A stretch of 64,000 nt of DNA from Paraphysoderma sedebokerense (taxonomy: Eukaryota; Blastocladiomycota; Physodermatomycetes; Physodermatales; Physodermataceae). This document shows, piece by piece, positions 37,567 to 50,755 of this stretch. The stretch covers positions 147,752-211,751 of the forward strand of contig JAHLJZ010000038.1 of the NCBI GenBank assembly GCA_025602915.1. Reading direction: 5' to 3'. A program made the translations under genes and the position numbers. The notes below the pieces were generated by a model. That model made no database searches. It saw only the letters and a program-made list of their open reading frames with translations, and had not been told where the DNA came from. How positions within the stretch are numbered: the first letter of the stretch is position 1; every line of letters begins with the position of its first letter.

Positions 37567-40500
37567 TCATTTATTACTTTTTATCTTTATCGCCGTATTA
37601 TTCGTAACTTGTTCTTTAATACAATTTTTACAATACAACACCGTATCCATTGTCTCTTTAATTTTTTCTTCGTACGAAGCCCATTCTAACAGTCTATTCG
37701 GATCCGTAAGTTGCACCATCGCCCCCCGCAGAAAATTCAAATGGATTTTCGTACGCGAATCTAAATCTGTAGATGAAAATATTAGCCAAAAAAATCGTGG
37801 ACTAAATTCTCCGGATTTGGACTTGACATAGGAAAGTAGATGTGGTACCTTCTAGTAACGACGTGAATTCATTTTCTATTGACGGGAACGCTTTACATAG
37901 ATCAATCGTAGCGGGTAACGCCGCCAAGAGATACGGTAAACGCTCGTAATTTATACCCTGCGGTGGTCGGTTTTCTGGAATCGGTGGTACAATTTGTTTA
38001 CCAAAATCAGTCAAGCTGGGTAGTAGACATTTGCGAGTTAAATCTAGACTGTGGTATTTGGTGTTCAAGAAAATTAGGACTAGAATTAGATCATCCGATA
38101 AACAACCAGTTCGGATTCATCCGACTTACGTGTGTGGCATCGGAAACTCCTGAAGCAATTTTCCGGCGACTAGGTACACGAAGGCACGTTGTGGTGGGGG
38201 AGATACACTAGCGAGTTCGGGGATGTGATCCAAAAACGTGTCTGTCAATTATCAGTTCATGTTAAGAAACGTGATACTTGAAAATATCGTGGAAATCGAG
38301 CCTCTGAGAAAGGTTGCAAAATCATGATAGTAGAGGTAAAAGGATACGGAATGTGGGGATTTTAACTGTAAAAGGAATCAATTCTTGATCGTATGTTTGA
38401 AAATTGACTAATTTGACCAGCGATATACGATCAAGAAAGGCTTGATGCAGGAATAATGTAGCATCAGTTCTAATTTGTTGGAAATCACCTAGAAAATCAC
38501 TCCGATTAATACACCAACGACAAAGTCACTATGGTGATCCATGATAGTTTCCAGAATGCATACTGTAATTTGATAAATCACTCGGTCGTTCTTTACATAT
38601 ATCCAACAATATTTGCAACGCAGCAGAATCTTGAGAATATTGTAATGCTTTTACATTGAGTGGCTGTAATTTGGGAGCATTGGTTCCCATTGCGACCTAA
38701 TGAATACAGTAACACACTTTTTAGAGAAATGATAGTTTGAATGGAGCTAACAAACAAATGAACAAACCTGGTTTAAACTTGATTTGGCGTAGGTAAGCGG
38801 AAACATCATATCTTCAAATTGTCTTGAAACGACGAGAACGGACCGTAAGAGCTACAGTTGAGGGTATTAGACTCGAATTAAAAGCAGTCCAAAACGAATC
38901 AAGAAGCGTCAAAGGTACCTGTAAGAAAATGCGGAAGATAGGTGGACAACGAAATACGTTGTCGTGACATCGAAACAGCAACAGAGGATTTGTGATAATG
39001 TCAAGAAAGGTGTAGTTGCTAGAAAAATTATATTAGCGTGATCGAAAGATTTGCCTTTCGTGATTCAATTTCTGTCATACCCAGCCACGTCAGTCGCTTT
39101 CGGCACGATTCGATTCACTGTCGCCACCCATAGTTCATGCGGGACTGTTAAGTTTAGCTTGTACCATATTTTTTCAATAGAATTTAAACAATCGTCATGA
39201 ACCCTATTGTCGATACACAAAACGTATAAGTACCGAAAATCTGGTTCAAAGCATCGACAACGGTATTTTTTTTTTCCTACGTACCGGTTCTCGTAACAAC
39301 GAGGGAACACAGCACCAACAATGTTCCAAACATAAGGAGACAAGAGAGATAAATCTAATGAATAAAGCCAATGCAGTGCTGAGGAAATTCAAGAAAGTCG
39401 TTTAGAATTGTTTCAAATATGTAACCACTAAATCCAAAGGGGAAAAGTGGTCACCTGATTGCGCTCGTATAGGACTTCTATGGATTTGCTCAATCGACTT
39501 GATAGCATACGCAACCCGATGATTGAAACTTCGAGAAGCGAGGCGGGCCGGCAGAAAGGACGCCGACTGGTCTACCGCGCGTTTGATGAAATACGATTCT
39601 AAAATTGGTTTGGTTGTGCTAGTTGTACGATGTTGTAAGTGACTAAGCTGTATTGGATTGCACGCCAAAAAGGAGCTCATACCGTGAATCTTCATCCAGT
39701 ATCAAGAATTTAGAGACATCGAGGAGATGTTTTATGGTACCTTCTATTAACCCTACCAATTTGGGGTAAACAAATCGATAATCATCCTCTTTTTCAATCC
39801 ACCTCAATATCTTGGCAACAGGAAGAGTATAAAGGAAATGATTCGAGTAAGGAATCAACCTCAAAGCTGATTCTGCTCGGGACAACAATCGATTAGTGTA
39901 AGCGAGAATGTAAAACAACAGAAGCACGTGATAAGGTTGGAATGTGACTGGATGTCCGTAGAAATGAGGCGTCAGCAAGGCTTCTGGGATATGTGTTATG
40001 TATGCTGAATCGAAAATTCTAGACACATCTGTTAATTTTTCGAATTCTGAGAATATGCTTAGATTTTGATAAGTAAGAGTGCAACATACGCGGAAACATA
40101 TTCATCAATTAAATCCAAAAGAACGGATTCGATTGGAGCCGAACTATGCAACATCTTTTCGTAAACCCACTCTTGAATGTCTATGCAAGCGGTTTGAAAG
40201 ATATTTCCCTTCAGAAATTGATGAAAGCAGACGATTGGGAATGTCGAAGAGTCCTCGTCGCCGGAACTATAATGTAAAGACTAATTCGTTTGAAAAAAGT
40301 AAACAGAAGTAAGAAGAATAATAGGAAATACTAAGATTTTACCTACCGGGGAATAATCCGAAGTCGGTAGCTGGAGAGCACGATTCGCTAGAACCGTCGT
40401 GGAGAACTCGGCTCTCAGAATCGTCTGCATCTCTATCGAAGCCGTATTATCTAACACAACAATATTATTACATTATTATCCGTGCAAAATGAAATAAGCT

Positions 40501-42553
40501 CACTGTACGCACCGATTTTGACACGAACACCAAGAAGTTTACTAACCAGCTCTTCCAATTTTCGCGATTGACTGGTGTATGAATAAACAGCAAGCAATAG
40601 TGGTAGCTCGGAGTGTGGTGACGATTCGATAAGATTTTTCAGGCATTGTCGCAACTGAGTCTAATATGGAGTGGGTCAACATGAGTCCAAGTATTCTTGT
40701 AATCTTCATCAGTACGTCAAATACCTTAGAATGGCGTGCAAGATGATGACATTGAGTGATGAGAAATGAGAGCCCGAGCTGGACTAACCTGCAGTTAGAA
40801 ACAAAAACCCATGTTAATCCGCATAGTTACTCTAAAAGAAATGGTAATAATTTCAACCTCTCCGACGTGGCAACTGCGATGATTTTGTACGCAACTTCGT
40901 AAAGCTCCGAATTCGGCAGTTTCTGGTCATCTTGCGTCTCTGTTTTCGAGTTTCGGCGACGGGACTCCGATACGTCAGCTGGGAACAATGCCAGTAAAGC
41001 ACACAGCGCTCGAAAAGATTTTGCTAATCGTATTTGAATTATACTGCCTGAACTCTGAAAGCCAGGTTAGACGCTAACTCAACTTGCGTTATTAGAGTGC
41101 ATGGTCAACAAACAATCATAGTTGAAAGCTGATGTATTAAATTCTGTTGAAGCTTTGCAACGAGTCCCGGGAAATTCTGCATATCCACGACCAACGCCAA
41201 CGCATTTCCCTTTAGAAGAATGTTCAAAATATCCGGCTAAAGGCGGACGTCAGTTCAATATAAATATAATTTAAAATGAATGTCACTAGCCGCCGCAGTG
41301 CAAACGTACCTCGTCGTGAACGAAATCCACTGTGATTGAAAGAATGAGGTCGGGCATTACTTGCTTTCTCAAGAGTAAGGACCGAATGCTAATTGCATGA
41401 TGTGGTGCTAACTTTACAATTTCGTATATAGTTGAACTAAGACACCATTAGTAATACAGTGATATTTGAACTTTACGAATCATAGTCTTAACTTACCTAG
41501 CGGCACTGCGAACCAAACTTTTCCCCTTCAAATAAGCGGATACAATGCTCTCGATAATCTATCAGAGGATGCGGTTACCAATCTGGTGATTTTACGGGCG
41601 AACTCGAAAAGTACCGGGCGTACCTCAAGTAACCGATTGGGAAACGAATAAACTATAACTCTTATGAGCTCAATCCTGAGATCACTAATCAAAAATCCCA
41701 GCAACATGTCATCTAGCGATAATTGCTCCGAAGTGTGGAGTAGAATCAAAGGCAGCAGTATTTTGATATCGGCGAATAACTGCTGATTCAGGGCAACACG
41801 AGAGATATATACAGGTGATGATAGAGAGGAAGTATTTTCAATATAAAATCCCACCGCTTGAATGTAGTTTAGGAGATCGCTCATTAGGATACTGGTTCGT
41901 CGAGTTACGTGCCAAGAAATACAGTTAAGGCCTGGTCGCAACATTATAGGCAATCTTTGAGTTAATCTTACCGAATTTTGCCTTGCTTAGAAGCATTCTG
42001 AAATTCTGTGACGACATTGTCAGAGCCGTATGATGAAACTAATGTATTGGGTATTGGAAATGTCACGCCCTATATCCATTGAGTTCGGTTACTTTAACGA
42101 GAATTCATTACTATGATTAAACATTATGTGCGATATAACCTGATGACTGCTTTGACATATTTCGAGTTCAGACATGAAAAATTCTTCGATTTGATCCCAA
42201 TCCTCGTCCAGATACGATATGAGTTGAAGCGCCTAGAATTTGGCGAACGGTTGACGGCTCAAATCAGATTGTCATCGGCTATATCACTAGATCGTATTAA
42301 TACTTACATTTGGATCATTCAGAATAGAAGGCGGCGCTAATGATCGCGCATGGAATATAATGTAAGGCAAACAGTCCACTAATTCGGGGATATTCTGAAT
42401 TCAAATTCGACGTGGGTAGAGGTTAATCAATGAAAGTCGTGGTGAATGATGAACGGATTGTCTACATCGTACCAGTTCCCCTATATTATACAACAGGAAT
42501 GAAAAGTCACCGGACTCTAATAGTCGAAATACATTCATAACCCCTTCTGTCAT
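37567..42553 (-). CDS. INTS2: Integrator complex subunit 2 (INTS2)
   Basis: A very intron-rich gene starting MTEGVMNVFRLLESGDFSFL and ending NTAIKIKSNK at 37567. Recognisable blocks in order: LPLLLAVYSYTSQSRKLEEL with VSKLLGVRVKIG, then FQPYHVLLLFYILAYTNRLL, then KIWYKLNLTVPHELWVATVN, then TFLDHIPELASVSPPQRAFV with LAGKLLQEFPMPHT, then RKCLLPSLTDFGKQ and ATIDLCKAFPSIENEFTSLL. These correspond in order to conserved stretches of animal INTS2, including the closing IPEL...FCxAFP region. INTS2 is a helical-repeat scaffold in the Integrator endonuclease module that trims snRNAs and attenuates transcription. Exon joins through the middle (38230-39060, 40660-41450) were not fully resolved. Confidence 0.78.
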
Positions 42554-42718
42554 CTGCGCTCATCCTCGAGTTTACAGTACACCCCAACCATACGAGGTGG
42601 TTCGGCGGGGTATCGCTGAGACAACCAGCACGTGTTTGTAAGCAAAATCCGACTTTCGCGACATTCGAACTCGCAAATTAGGATTACATTAAGTACAGTA
42701 TATATATCATAAGTGAAA
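42554..42718. promoter_or_regulatory. bidirectional promoter region, INTS2 / PINX1
   Basis: About 165 nt between divergent start codons. A TATATATAT-like stretch lies just upstream of the PINX1 start. No other motif is obvious. Confidence 0.45.
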
Positions 42719-44133
42719 ATGGGTTTGGCCGGCCCACGAAACAAGCAGAGAATCAGTGCAGATCCTCAGAATAAGGCATGGAGCAATGGTAATTTGAGCT
42801 AATTTTATCCTCCGTTGAACGTTCAGCCTTTTCTTAACCCGAAATTCATGCTGCCAATTTTCATTGTAGACACTGGAAAATTTGGTTTTAAAATGCTTCA
42901 AAAGATGGGCTGGACCCCAGGTAAAGGACTGGGTGTTGATCAACAGGGATCGACTTCTCATGTCTCGGTTGTTAGGAAAGAAGATAACCTTGGTGTAGGT
43001 GCTAATGTGAATACGATGGACAATTGGTTGAGTAATACCGATGCGTTTAGTAAATTGTTGAAAGATTTGAATGAGAGGATAGAAAACGAGACTGAAAAAT
43101 TTAGCGACGCAGAGGACGTTGAGAATGAAGGGGAAGCTAAATCTGAGAAGGAAGTCGATGATGAATCTTCTCTCAAGAAACAAGACAAAAAGGATAAAAA
43201 GAAAAAGAAGAAAGAAAAGAAAGAAAAGAAAGAAAAGAAAGAAAAGAAAAAGAAAACCAAAGAAGACAGCAACTCTGCCCTTTCAAGCCCACCCTCACCA
43301 CCGCCATCCAATCCTCCAACCGACACTGAATCCACCACCACCACTACCACCACTGAGACCTCCTCTCTAACGACCACACTCTCTCACGCCCGATACGCTC
43401 ATCGAGCCAAATTCCTTCGCAACAAACGGGTAAACAATTACGACAGCGAATCACTCGAAGCAATTCTTGGCGTCAAAAAAGCCGAAGTAGCAGTTCAAGA
43501 GCGAATTGAGCGAGGAATTGAGAAATCTGAAATTCAAGTTCGTCTAGTTTTCTCTTCAACCCACTCCCTATTCACTTTTTACCCTCAAATTAACTCATTT
43601 TCATTACCCAGGAATCAACTCAAATCAAAACCATGACCATCCGTTCCGATGTTGACGAGTATAAACCTTCTTTCTCGTATTCTGAAACCACCAAGACAGC
43701 GACAACGGATTATATTTATGGATCTACCAGGTCATTCTCGTCAGATACAGTTGCTGAAAATAATGATAAGAGACAGAATATTGTGAATTCTATTTCAAAG
43801 AGTTTGGGTTTTAGTTTTGTAAAAGGGGAGGTGTTGAATGGTAACGATGACGAGAGCGATGAGAATGATGGGGAGGAAGCGGAAAGTGACAGCCTGGAAA
43901 AGAAAAGCAAGAACAAAAAAGAGAAGACTGAAGAAAAGAAAAAGAAGAAGACGAAAGACAAGAAACGAAAACGAGAAGCACTAGAATCGGAGGAAAAGAA
44001 TGAGGAGGAGAGTGAAGGCAAGAAGAAGAAACGGAAATCCAAAAGCAAGGAGGAAGACGTAGTTCGAACGGAAAAAGATGAAAAGAGTAGGAAGAAGCAA
44101 GAAAAGAAGAAAAGCAAGAAAGTGAAAAAGTAA
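42719..44133 (+). CDS. PXR1: G-patch nucleolar protein PINX1 / PXR1
   Basis: Three exons (42719-42788, 42870-43537, 43612-44133) give 419 residues. It starts MGLAGPRNKQRISADPQNKA, the typical PXR1 N terminus, and the G-patch follows: TGKFGFKMLQKMGWTPGKGL with GVDQQGSTSHVSVV. After an acidic part there are two large Lys-rich blocks (runs of KKEKK units near 43190-43260 and 43910-44130), as in yeast Pxr1. A middle segment (RAKFLRNKRVNNYDSESLEA) is also typical of the family. In yeast it activates the helicase Prp43 in rRNA and snoRNA processing, and homologs inhibit telomerase. The coding repeats are built from an AAAGAAAAGA-like unit. Confidence 0.92.
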
Positions 44134-44238
44134 ACAGGATAGTCTTCAAATGGAGATAGATGTAGAATAATACGAATTGTCCAAATAATGATTGATTTTG
44201 AGTCTGTGATTCTATATGACTAATACAGTTTATTATAT

Positions 44239-46102
44239 CTACAATCCTTGAAAAAAATTCGCCAACTTTTTCTTTTTCACTTTTTCCTCCTTCTGAGACA
44301 TCACGGTCTTTGCTTTCTTTCGTTTCTTTTTATCTCGTTTTTTCCTTTCTTCATCGTCGGAATCACTTCCCCAGTCACTCCCTGACTGACTGGCACCTCG
44401 CTTTTCGGCTCCAGTTGTGTCAATTTCGGCTTTTGAAGAACCTACATCTACTGAATTCTTTCCACGGTTTATCCCAGTATCACTATCTTCGGAATCTACA
44501 TCTTCCCACCCATCATCGTCCACGCTTTCCCCATCTTTTGTCAACTCATTCACATTTTCAACCTCGTCGTCTTCTTCCTTGTCTTCCTCGTATAATTCAC
44601 GGATATTCCAAAACCTTACCACTTGGTCGTGCGAGCTTGAAGCTAAGTATTCTTTGTCGAATGATACTGCGAGATTCTCAACAGGGAATAAATCATCTTC
44701 GTTGGTTGATTGATCCGCATTCAATATTCCGAGGAGATTGTTAGGATGAACTGTTAAAACTCTATTGCATAGACAAAAAATTTCATTCGTGAGTTAAACG
44801 TATTCTGGAATATCCAGTTTAAACGGGTCGCTTTCGAATAAACAAAAATCTTACCTTATTAAACCGTCGCTGCTTCCAGTTACGATGATATCTTCGTTGA
44901 TTTTGGTCATACAATCAACACTTGCTGGATGACCCGGAAACCTGTCTTTCATGTCGCCCCACCAACCCCATGAAAATATGTTGAGAGTTCCTTCTTGAGT
45001 CCCGACGACTACCTTCTTATTATTCTATGTAAACCCAAATCGAGATCAAAAAGAATATATATGATAAGATTTAATGAATATGAGGGAAGTTACGGATTGA
45101 ATGACCTAAATGTTTACCTTGACGGTCACGATAGACAGCAACTCATCTTCCTGATTGTCCGATCTGGCAATAATTTCTTCCTTTCGGAAATCAAAAACCG
45201 AGAGAAATCCATCTCCACTGCGAAATACCATTCTCTTTAGCTTCTCTTGTCTTCTACGATTTAAATGATTCAGAACCAAAACTAGTACAAACCCAGCGAC
45301 CAAAAGTTTTTTCTTTTCCGGGACGTAAACCATGTCTGCGATGAAATCTTCATTATCATGATATTCCTTCACCAAATTCTTTTGCCTTATATCCCATATC
45401 TTGACGACACCATCTTCATCACCGGTAGCCAACAGTTTCTCGTCCATATTAATGATCTTGTTAATTGGATTGCTATTATACATGCCACAATAATTGTACC
45501 ATCTTGTTATTCGCGGAAACGGGAAATAGAATAGTAATATTATCTTACTCGTGTGCTGATCCTTTTTTCAAAACGACTTTGTACGTTGCCATATCCAACA
45601 TTTGAATAGATTTGTCCTTTGATGCCGTGAATAAGTGATTTCCGTCATGACTGAATGCGACCGATCGACATGATTTTTTGTGATGTTTGGAAGCGAATAA
45701 CCGGGTGTTCTTTTCTATAGAGTAATTATAACTATAAATAAAATAGACAGCGACACACATTATTAAAAAAATAAGTTAAATTTGAATTCTTTGAATCGAG
45801 GCCGGCATAAAGTGTAGGCCCCGGCACGAAAGTGGGACTCGGGGTTGAATACAGGCGGATGCTAACGGTAATATGAGGAACAGAAATATTACCAATGCAC
45901 GTCACCAGATAACAGACCACACGCTATGATATTCTGGGAAGGATGATAGGCAACATCAAAGACTTGAGATTGGAAGGAGATTTCGGACGGAGCCTTCTGC
46001 ATTCCATCGGAATCCTAAATGATCACAATTTAAGCGAAATGAGTCATTTGATTACTCTTCATCGTTACATATCTGCAGAGAATACATTATCAGACTTACC
46101 AT
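44239..46102 (-). CDS. JIP5: WD-repeat ribosome-biogenesis protein JIP5 / WDR55
   Basis: Seven-blade-type WD repeats are split over several exons: SEISFQSQVFDVAYHPSQNI, KKSCRSVAFSHDGNHLFTAS, INMDEKLLATGDEDGVVKIW, FIADMVYVPEKKKLLVAG, VGTQEGTLNIFSWGWWGDMK and EYLASSSHDQVVRFWNI. An acidic linker and a Lys-rich tail ending KKKLANFFQGL match JIP5. In yeast JIP5 acts in 60S ribosome production. The frame upstream of MQKAPSEIS is open to an acceptor at 46015 (TTAG), which pairs with a donor directly after an ATG at 46102-46100, giving M|DSDGMQKAPS. If real, the first coding exon is only the start codon; otherwise translation begins at 46002. Confidence 0.87.
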
Positions 46103-46309
46103 TATAATAAATATAGCAATTCGTTGGATCAAGAATGAAAGGGGTAGACGGTAGAGATGGACGCTGTGGCTGAATTTCAAGTTTTCTGTACCAAAATCCA
46201 TTCTGCAGATCTCACGTGGATCACAACAAAAATTTTTAAGTGACTCTTCACTTCTTGCAACCGTCGTCGGACTATATTTTTAGAATCGTTTAGTACCGAA
46301 TACGAAACA

Positions 46310-47692
46310 ATGACGCAATCTATGCAATTATATGAAGAGAAAATTGACAGAGACAATGATCTCTCGGATCCTAATGTCATGACGAAGTATCGAATGGCTT
46401 CTGACATTTGTAACGAAGTCTTGACTACCGTTTTGAAGGAAGTGAATGCCGGTGTCAATGTCAGTCAATTATGCCAGTATGGGGATTTCTTGATAATGGA
46501 AAAGGTAAGACGGTACTCTCGTGAAATCCATATGCAGCATTCAGATGACTTACATTGCCAGTGATGATTGATTTTAGACGTCGAAACTCTTCAATAAGAA
46601 GAAAGTCGAGAAAGGAATTGCATATCCGACGAGTATCAATGTCAACAGCTGTGCCAGTGGTTATTCTCCAGCTGCAGAAAAATCTATTGTCTTACAACCA
46701 GGCGATCTTGTCAAATTGTGGGTATTCGTTTAATCCTATACCAATTTAATGTCGCACCATAACTGATTCGATTTTTTGTCTCCGATTTTGCAGAGAATTA
46801 GGAGTACATATTGATGGATATATTGCCACTGCAGCTCACAGTACGGTTATTCCCCTCGAACCATCCCAACCCGTCACTGGCGATCGCGCCGATGCTTTAT
46901 GCGCAGGGTATTATGCTATGGAGGCAGCTTGGAGGATGATCAAACCCGGAACAAAAGCTTCAGATGTCACTCTAGTGATCAACAAGATTGCAGAATCTTT
47001 TGGTTGCGTTCCAGTTGAAAACTATTTCACCTGTCCGACGAAACGATTTCTCCCTCATGTACAACCTAAAATTTTCCACTCTCTGTCACAACAAGATGCA
47101 AATGAAGAGGAAGACTACGAGTTTGAGCACAACACAGTTTATACAGTCAACATTGCCATGGCAAAAGGGTCTGTGCCTACGACAAAAGAAACGGACATTT
47201 TGCCTTGTATAATGCAAAGGGATGTAAATGTGAACTATAATCTTAAACTGAAGAGTAGTAGAGCAGTATTCAATGAGATCAATGAGAAATTTGGCGTCTT
47301 CCCCTTTTCAATCAGGTATGTATTCTTCCAAGCCCCAAACCCCTCTCGTCTCTGCGTATGATTGACATTTCTTTGTTCTTCTCAGTTCCGTTCCCTCTGC
47401 CCGTTCTAAACTCGGTTTAAACGAGCTTCTTAACCACGGTATCCTAACGTTACAACCCGTGTTATTCTCATCAACGAATTCACCTGTCGCGCAATTCAAA
47501 TTCACGATAGCATGTTTACCAAATTGCACGACACTTCGGTTAACTATTCCGCAGGAAGCCCCATACGTCCACTCAGAATTCAGTCTTGATTCTGAACTGG
47601 TTAAAATCGTAGAAAGCGAGAGGCCAAGATTGGTGGGTGAGAAAACAGGGAAGAAGAGTGGCTCAGGAGCCGAGAGTATGAATATTGATTAG
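46310..47692 (+). CDS. PA2G4: PA2G4 / EBP1 family (methionine-aminopeptidase-like, inactive)
   Basis: Four exons (46310-46504, 46578-46717, 46794-47315, 47386-47692) give 387 residues, close to the family norm. The pita-bread fold is seen in KYRMASDICNEVLTTVLKEV, SINVNSCASGYSPA, LGVHIDGYIATAAHSTVIP, DALCAGYYAMEAAWRMIKPG and EFEHNTVYTVNIAMAKGS. The C terminus, LLNHGILTLQPVLF, is family-typical and the tail is basic. EBP1/ARX1-type proteins sit at the ribosomal exit tunnel or ride pre-60S particles, and the family lacks the metal-binding residues needed for peptidase activity. Here GYIATAAHST replaces the metal ligands, which fits. It is divergent from JIP5 by about 200 nt. Confidence 0.88.
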
Positions 47693-48765
47693 ATCAAACA
47701 TTTTGTTGGCGAGAACTTTGTTGCAATAAAAATTATGTAATGGATATGTTGATCATTTGGCGCGAGGAGGCGCGGCGGCCTGGCAGACTCTCTAATTGCA
47801 TTCAATAGTGTTGGCCCATCGAACTTGATTTTAACATCTTACAAATTTTCTGAGAAATTGTCCTTACGAGAGCAAACTAAAGAGATCCGTTTCGTGGGAT
47901 CCGTGTAATGTCTGATTATGTCCCTAATTCAACATGGCGGACAGAAGAGCGGAATGGTGCTTGCACCACTTCACACAAAGACTATGCAGAGAATCAGTAC
48001 TCAATTGGTGTTATGTGGCATTAGTTTTGTGGTCAAGATTCCAATTTACAAGACGAAGTTACCGCTGGCTCATGAATGAAAAAAATAGCCGAGGAAATGT
48101 GATTGGGGCACGTGCAGTGAATATGCATGGAGGAATAAGCTCTGGAGAGTCGCACAAAGAGTGGATGAAATTTAAGCGTCGATTAGAGACCAACCGAGTG
48201 GGTGAGGTCATGAGTTTGAGTCATGGGTATTGAGTTAGTGGCAATGGATCCTGTGAGTTGGTCGGAGAGTGTGTTTGGACGAGCGGGTGGGGATGGGGAC
48301 GGAGATGGGGATGAGTCTGAGGGGTGCATGAGGTGAATTGAAGGGGATAACGTCGATGTAGCGTATTGGCAACGAGTGTGCTAGTGGGACTAAGTGGGGA
48401 TGATTATGGAAGCAGAGAGCGATCGATTTATCATCGGATGACGTCAGCCAGCTGGGGAGTGGGTGAACTCAGTTGCCGGAACAGGGGGCACTTGGTGACT
48501 TGCCCATGCGGTTCACCGGGTGTTGCTGGGTGGTTCACTGGTTCACCCCTATTGCGTATGTACATAAAGGCAGCTCCTTAACGTTTCTTCGCCATCCCTT
48601 AGTCTCCAAATTCGCAGCGTCTTCGCAACGTTTCCGATCCCCGACAATCCACCTCCCTTCACCCAACTCCCCCTGGCTGCCTTATCTATACCGCTATATT
48701 AGTCCCAACAATCCTCACCCCATCATCACCACACTTTGGCGTCATTTCCCTGTTCCTCAACTCTC
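47693..48765. other. intergenic region
   Basis: About 1.07 kb with no supported gene. It includes a G-rich patch near 48255-48340 (runs such as GGGGATGGGGACGGAGATGG) and a C-rich leader before the next start codon. Short plus-strand frames lack coding character. Confidence 0.5.
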
Positions 48766-50755
48766 ATGCCCTCCTCCTCTCGCTCCCAATACAGACGCTC
48801 CCGCTCCCTACCCTCAACCACCCCAAAACCCTCTCTTCCTCGCACCGCATCAAGGAATGCCCCCACCTCTCACCAACAATACGTGTCTGAATTGATTAGA
48901 AATCCCGTTTACCTATCAAACATGGTCCGTACTATCGCCCTCAAAAATCAGCTAAACATCGTCAAAAAGTCCCTCGAAGATTCCCCTCCGGTTTCTTCGT
49001 CCCTCAGAACAGCCTCAAACGTCGCGGGCGCAGTACAAAATGTCAATGAAATTAAGTACATTGGAAAGTTGAAGCTGGTGCAGGCCATTGAAGGAGTACG
49101 TACAGTTTACCTCAAATGACAAAGCGTTGGCCTTTGAACTGGTCTTTCGCAATTTCATCTTATTTTTGTGTCGGGTTTGCCTTGGTTCCGCGAGTTTCTA
49201 ATCATTTCTGGTGTCGTTGGGGGCGTTCTTAGGAACTAGATCGAATTCATAAATTTTGCAAGTCTCGGCAGGAAATTTTGCTTCAAGACGTCGAAAACCT
49301 AGGAAGTACACTACTGCAACTGGTATCTACTTACTTTGACTATTGAATTATAAGTTATGTTACTCACTTCGTAACTGTGGCAATGTCACCTCCTAGACTA
49401 CTCCGCTTCATGAGTCAAAAAAATCACTAAGAGTTATCCGAGATTTCATCCAACTCCACACCGACCATGTTACTGTTATCAAAGAACTCTTGCCGTTCCT
49501 ACTTCCACGAGGCTATTCTACCCAATTTCCGGGATTTAGGGTAACTAATAACGACGCTCTCAACAGCCCGCTCCCCATGCATCGAACAAGCACATCAAGT
49601 TCTGTTTCCTCGCAGCCGTTGAAGCAAGAAAAGAAATCAAAGTATCTCTCGTTACCTATCCCGATGCCGCGGACCCTTTCTTCCTCATCTACATCATCCG
49701 CTTCATCTTCATTATCGTTTTCTTCTGCATCATCATCTGGAAGATCTGTGAATATGGATTTGGAGAACGTCGATGCCGAAGTTCGTTTTCAACGGCGTCA
49801 TGACAAGCTCACCAAGCGTACTGTCAAGTTATCCAAGAGAGTCGATGACAAAGACTTGAAGGCAAAATTTGTGAGCGTATCTTGGCTTTGTAAAGATATT
49901 TTCTTGCTGGGACAGTTTATGGAGAAGAGTTTAGGGGAGTTGAAAGCCTTCATTGAAGAGGGCAAACAAGTTGCAGAAGAGGATGGGTCGGACGAGTTTA
50001 AGCCTCTCTTAACATCTTATAATGGTGTCGAAAGCAACTGCCGAGAGCTCGTAAATAAGCTTTTGTCAGCTATGACTGTATGTTTACTAGGTGGAAACTG
50101 TCTGTCGTTTCAATTGAATACTGACTTTAAAAATCGCTCTCTAGGATGCCCTTTCCAAACTCTATCCTTCCATTGATGACTTTCTGTGCCCAGTACGTTT
50201 ACCTTTTTTCAGTCCACTTAACAGTTCTTCATGTATTCCCAACGCTTCGACTAACATTCCATCCTCTCTCGACAGATCTGCTTTTCGGTTCTCTTCAATG
50301 CTACAGTGCTTCCATGTAACCATCGCTTCTGCCGCCAATGCCTCAAGCAGTACAACTCTTCTCTTCCTTCTGCCAATACTTACTTTCCGTCCTCCAATAC
50401 CAATTCTTCAAATGAATCCAACCCCCGCGAACTAGTTTATGTTTCGCCGTTCCTCCCCTCCTCTAAGACACCGCCACCAGTTCGTAAACAACCTTGTCCG
50501 GTTTGTCGTAGAATCAATTGGATTTCGAATATGAAGCCTCCAAAAACTGACAACTCTTTGAATGAGTTTGTTCGATTGTATTTCCCGAAAGAAACAAAGA
50601 AAAAGAGAAGAGTCGAAAAAAGCGAAGCGATGAAAGAGGGCATCCAAAAGAGGTGGAGTGGCATGTTGAAGGCCGTCACCGAAACCAGTTTGCTAGGATG
50701 GGGTGGACAACGTAGAGGAAGTGTGGCTATTGGAAATTGGGGAGTAGGTCTTTGA
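48766..50755 (+). CDS. RING-finger E3 ligase with SPX-like helices
   Basis: The start MPSSSRSQYRRSRSLPSTTP is inferred from the first in-frame ATG. The N-terminal half has helical segments resembling an SPX domain (ELDRIHKFCKSRQEILLQDV, and the KSLRVIRDFIQLHTDHVTVI region), but the KEYCE-type SPX start is absent. A Ser-rich loop and basic helices (LTKRTVKLSKRVDDKDLKAK) follow. The RING finger is near the end: FLCPICFSVLFNATVLPCNH with RFCRQCL, a long Ser/Asn loop, then PCPVCRRINWI, a C3HC4 set. The tail is basic. Fungal and plant SPX-RING proteins regulate phosphate-linked transporters; that role here is a guess. Start and first introns are uncertain. Confidence 0.68.

Noticed and set aside
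43716-44149. Phe/Ser-rich minus-strand frames
   Set aside because: Antisense of the Lys/Glu-rich PXR1 tail.
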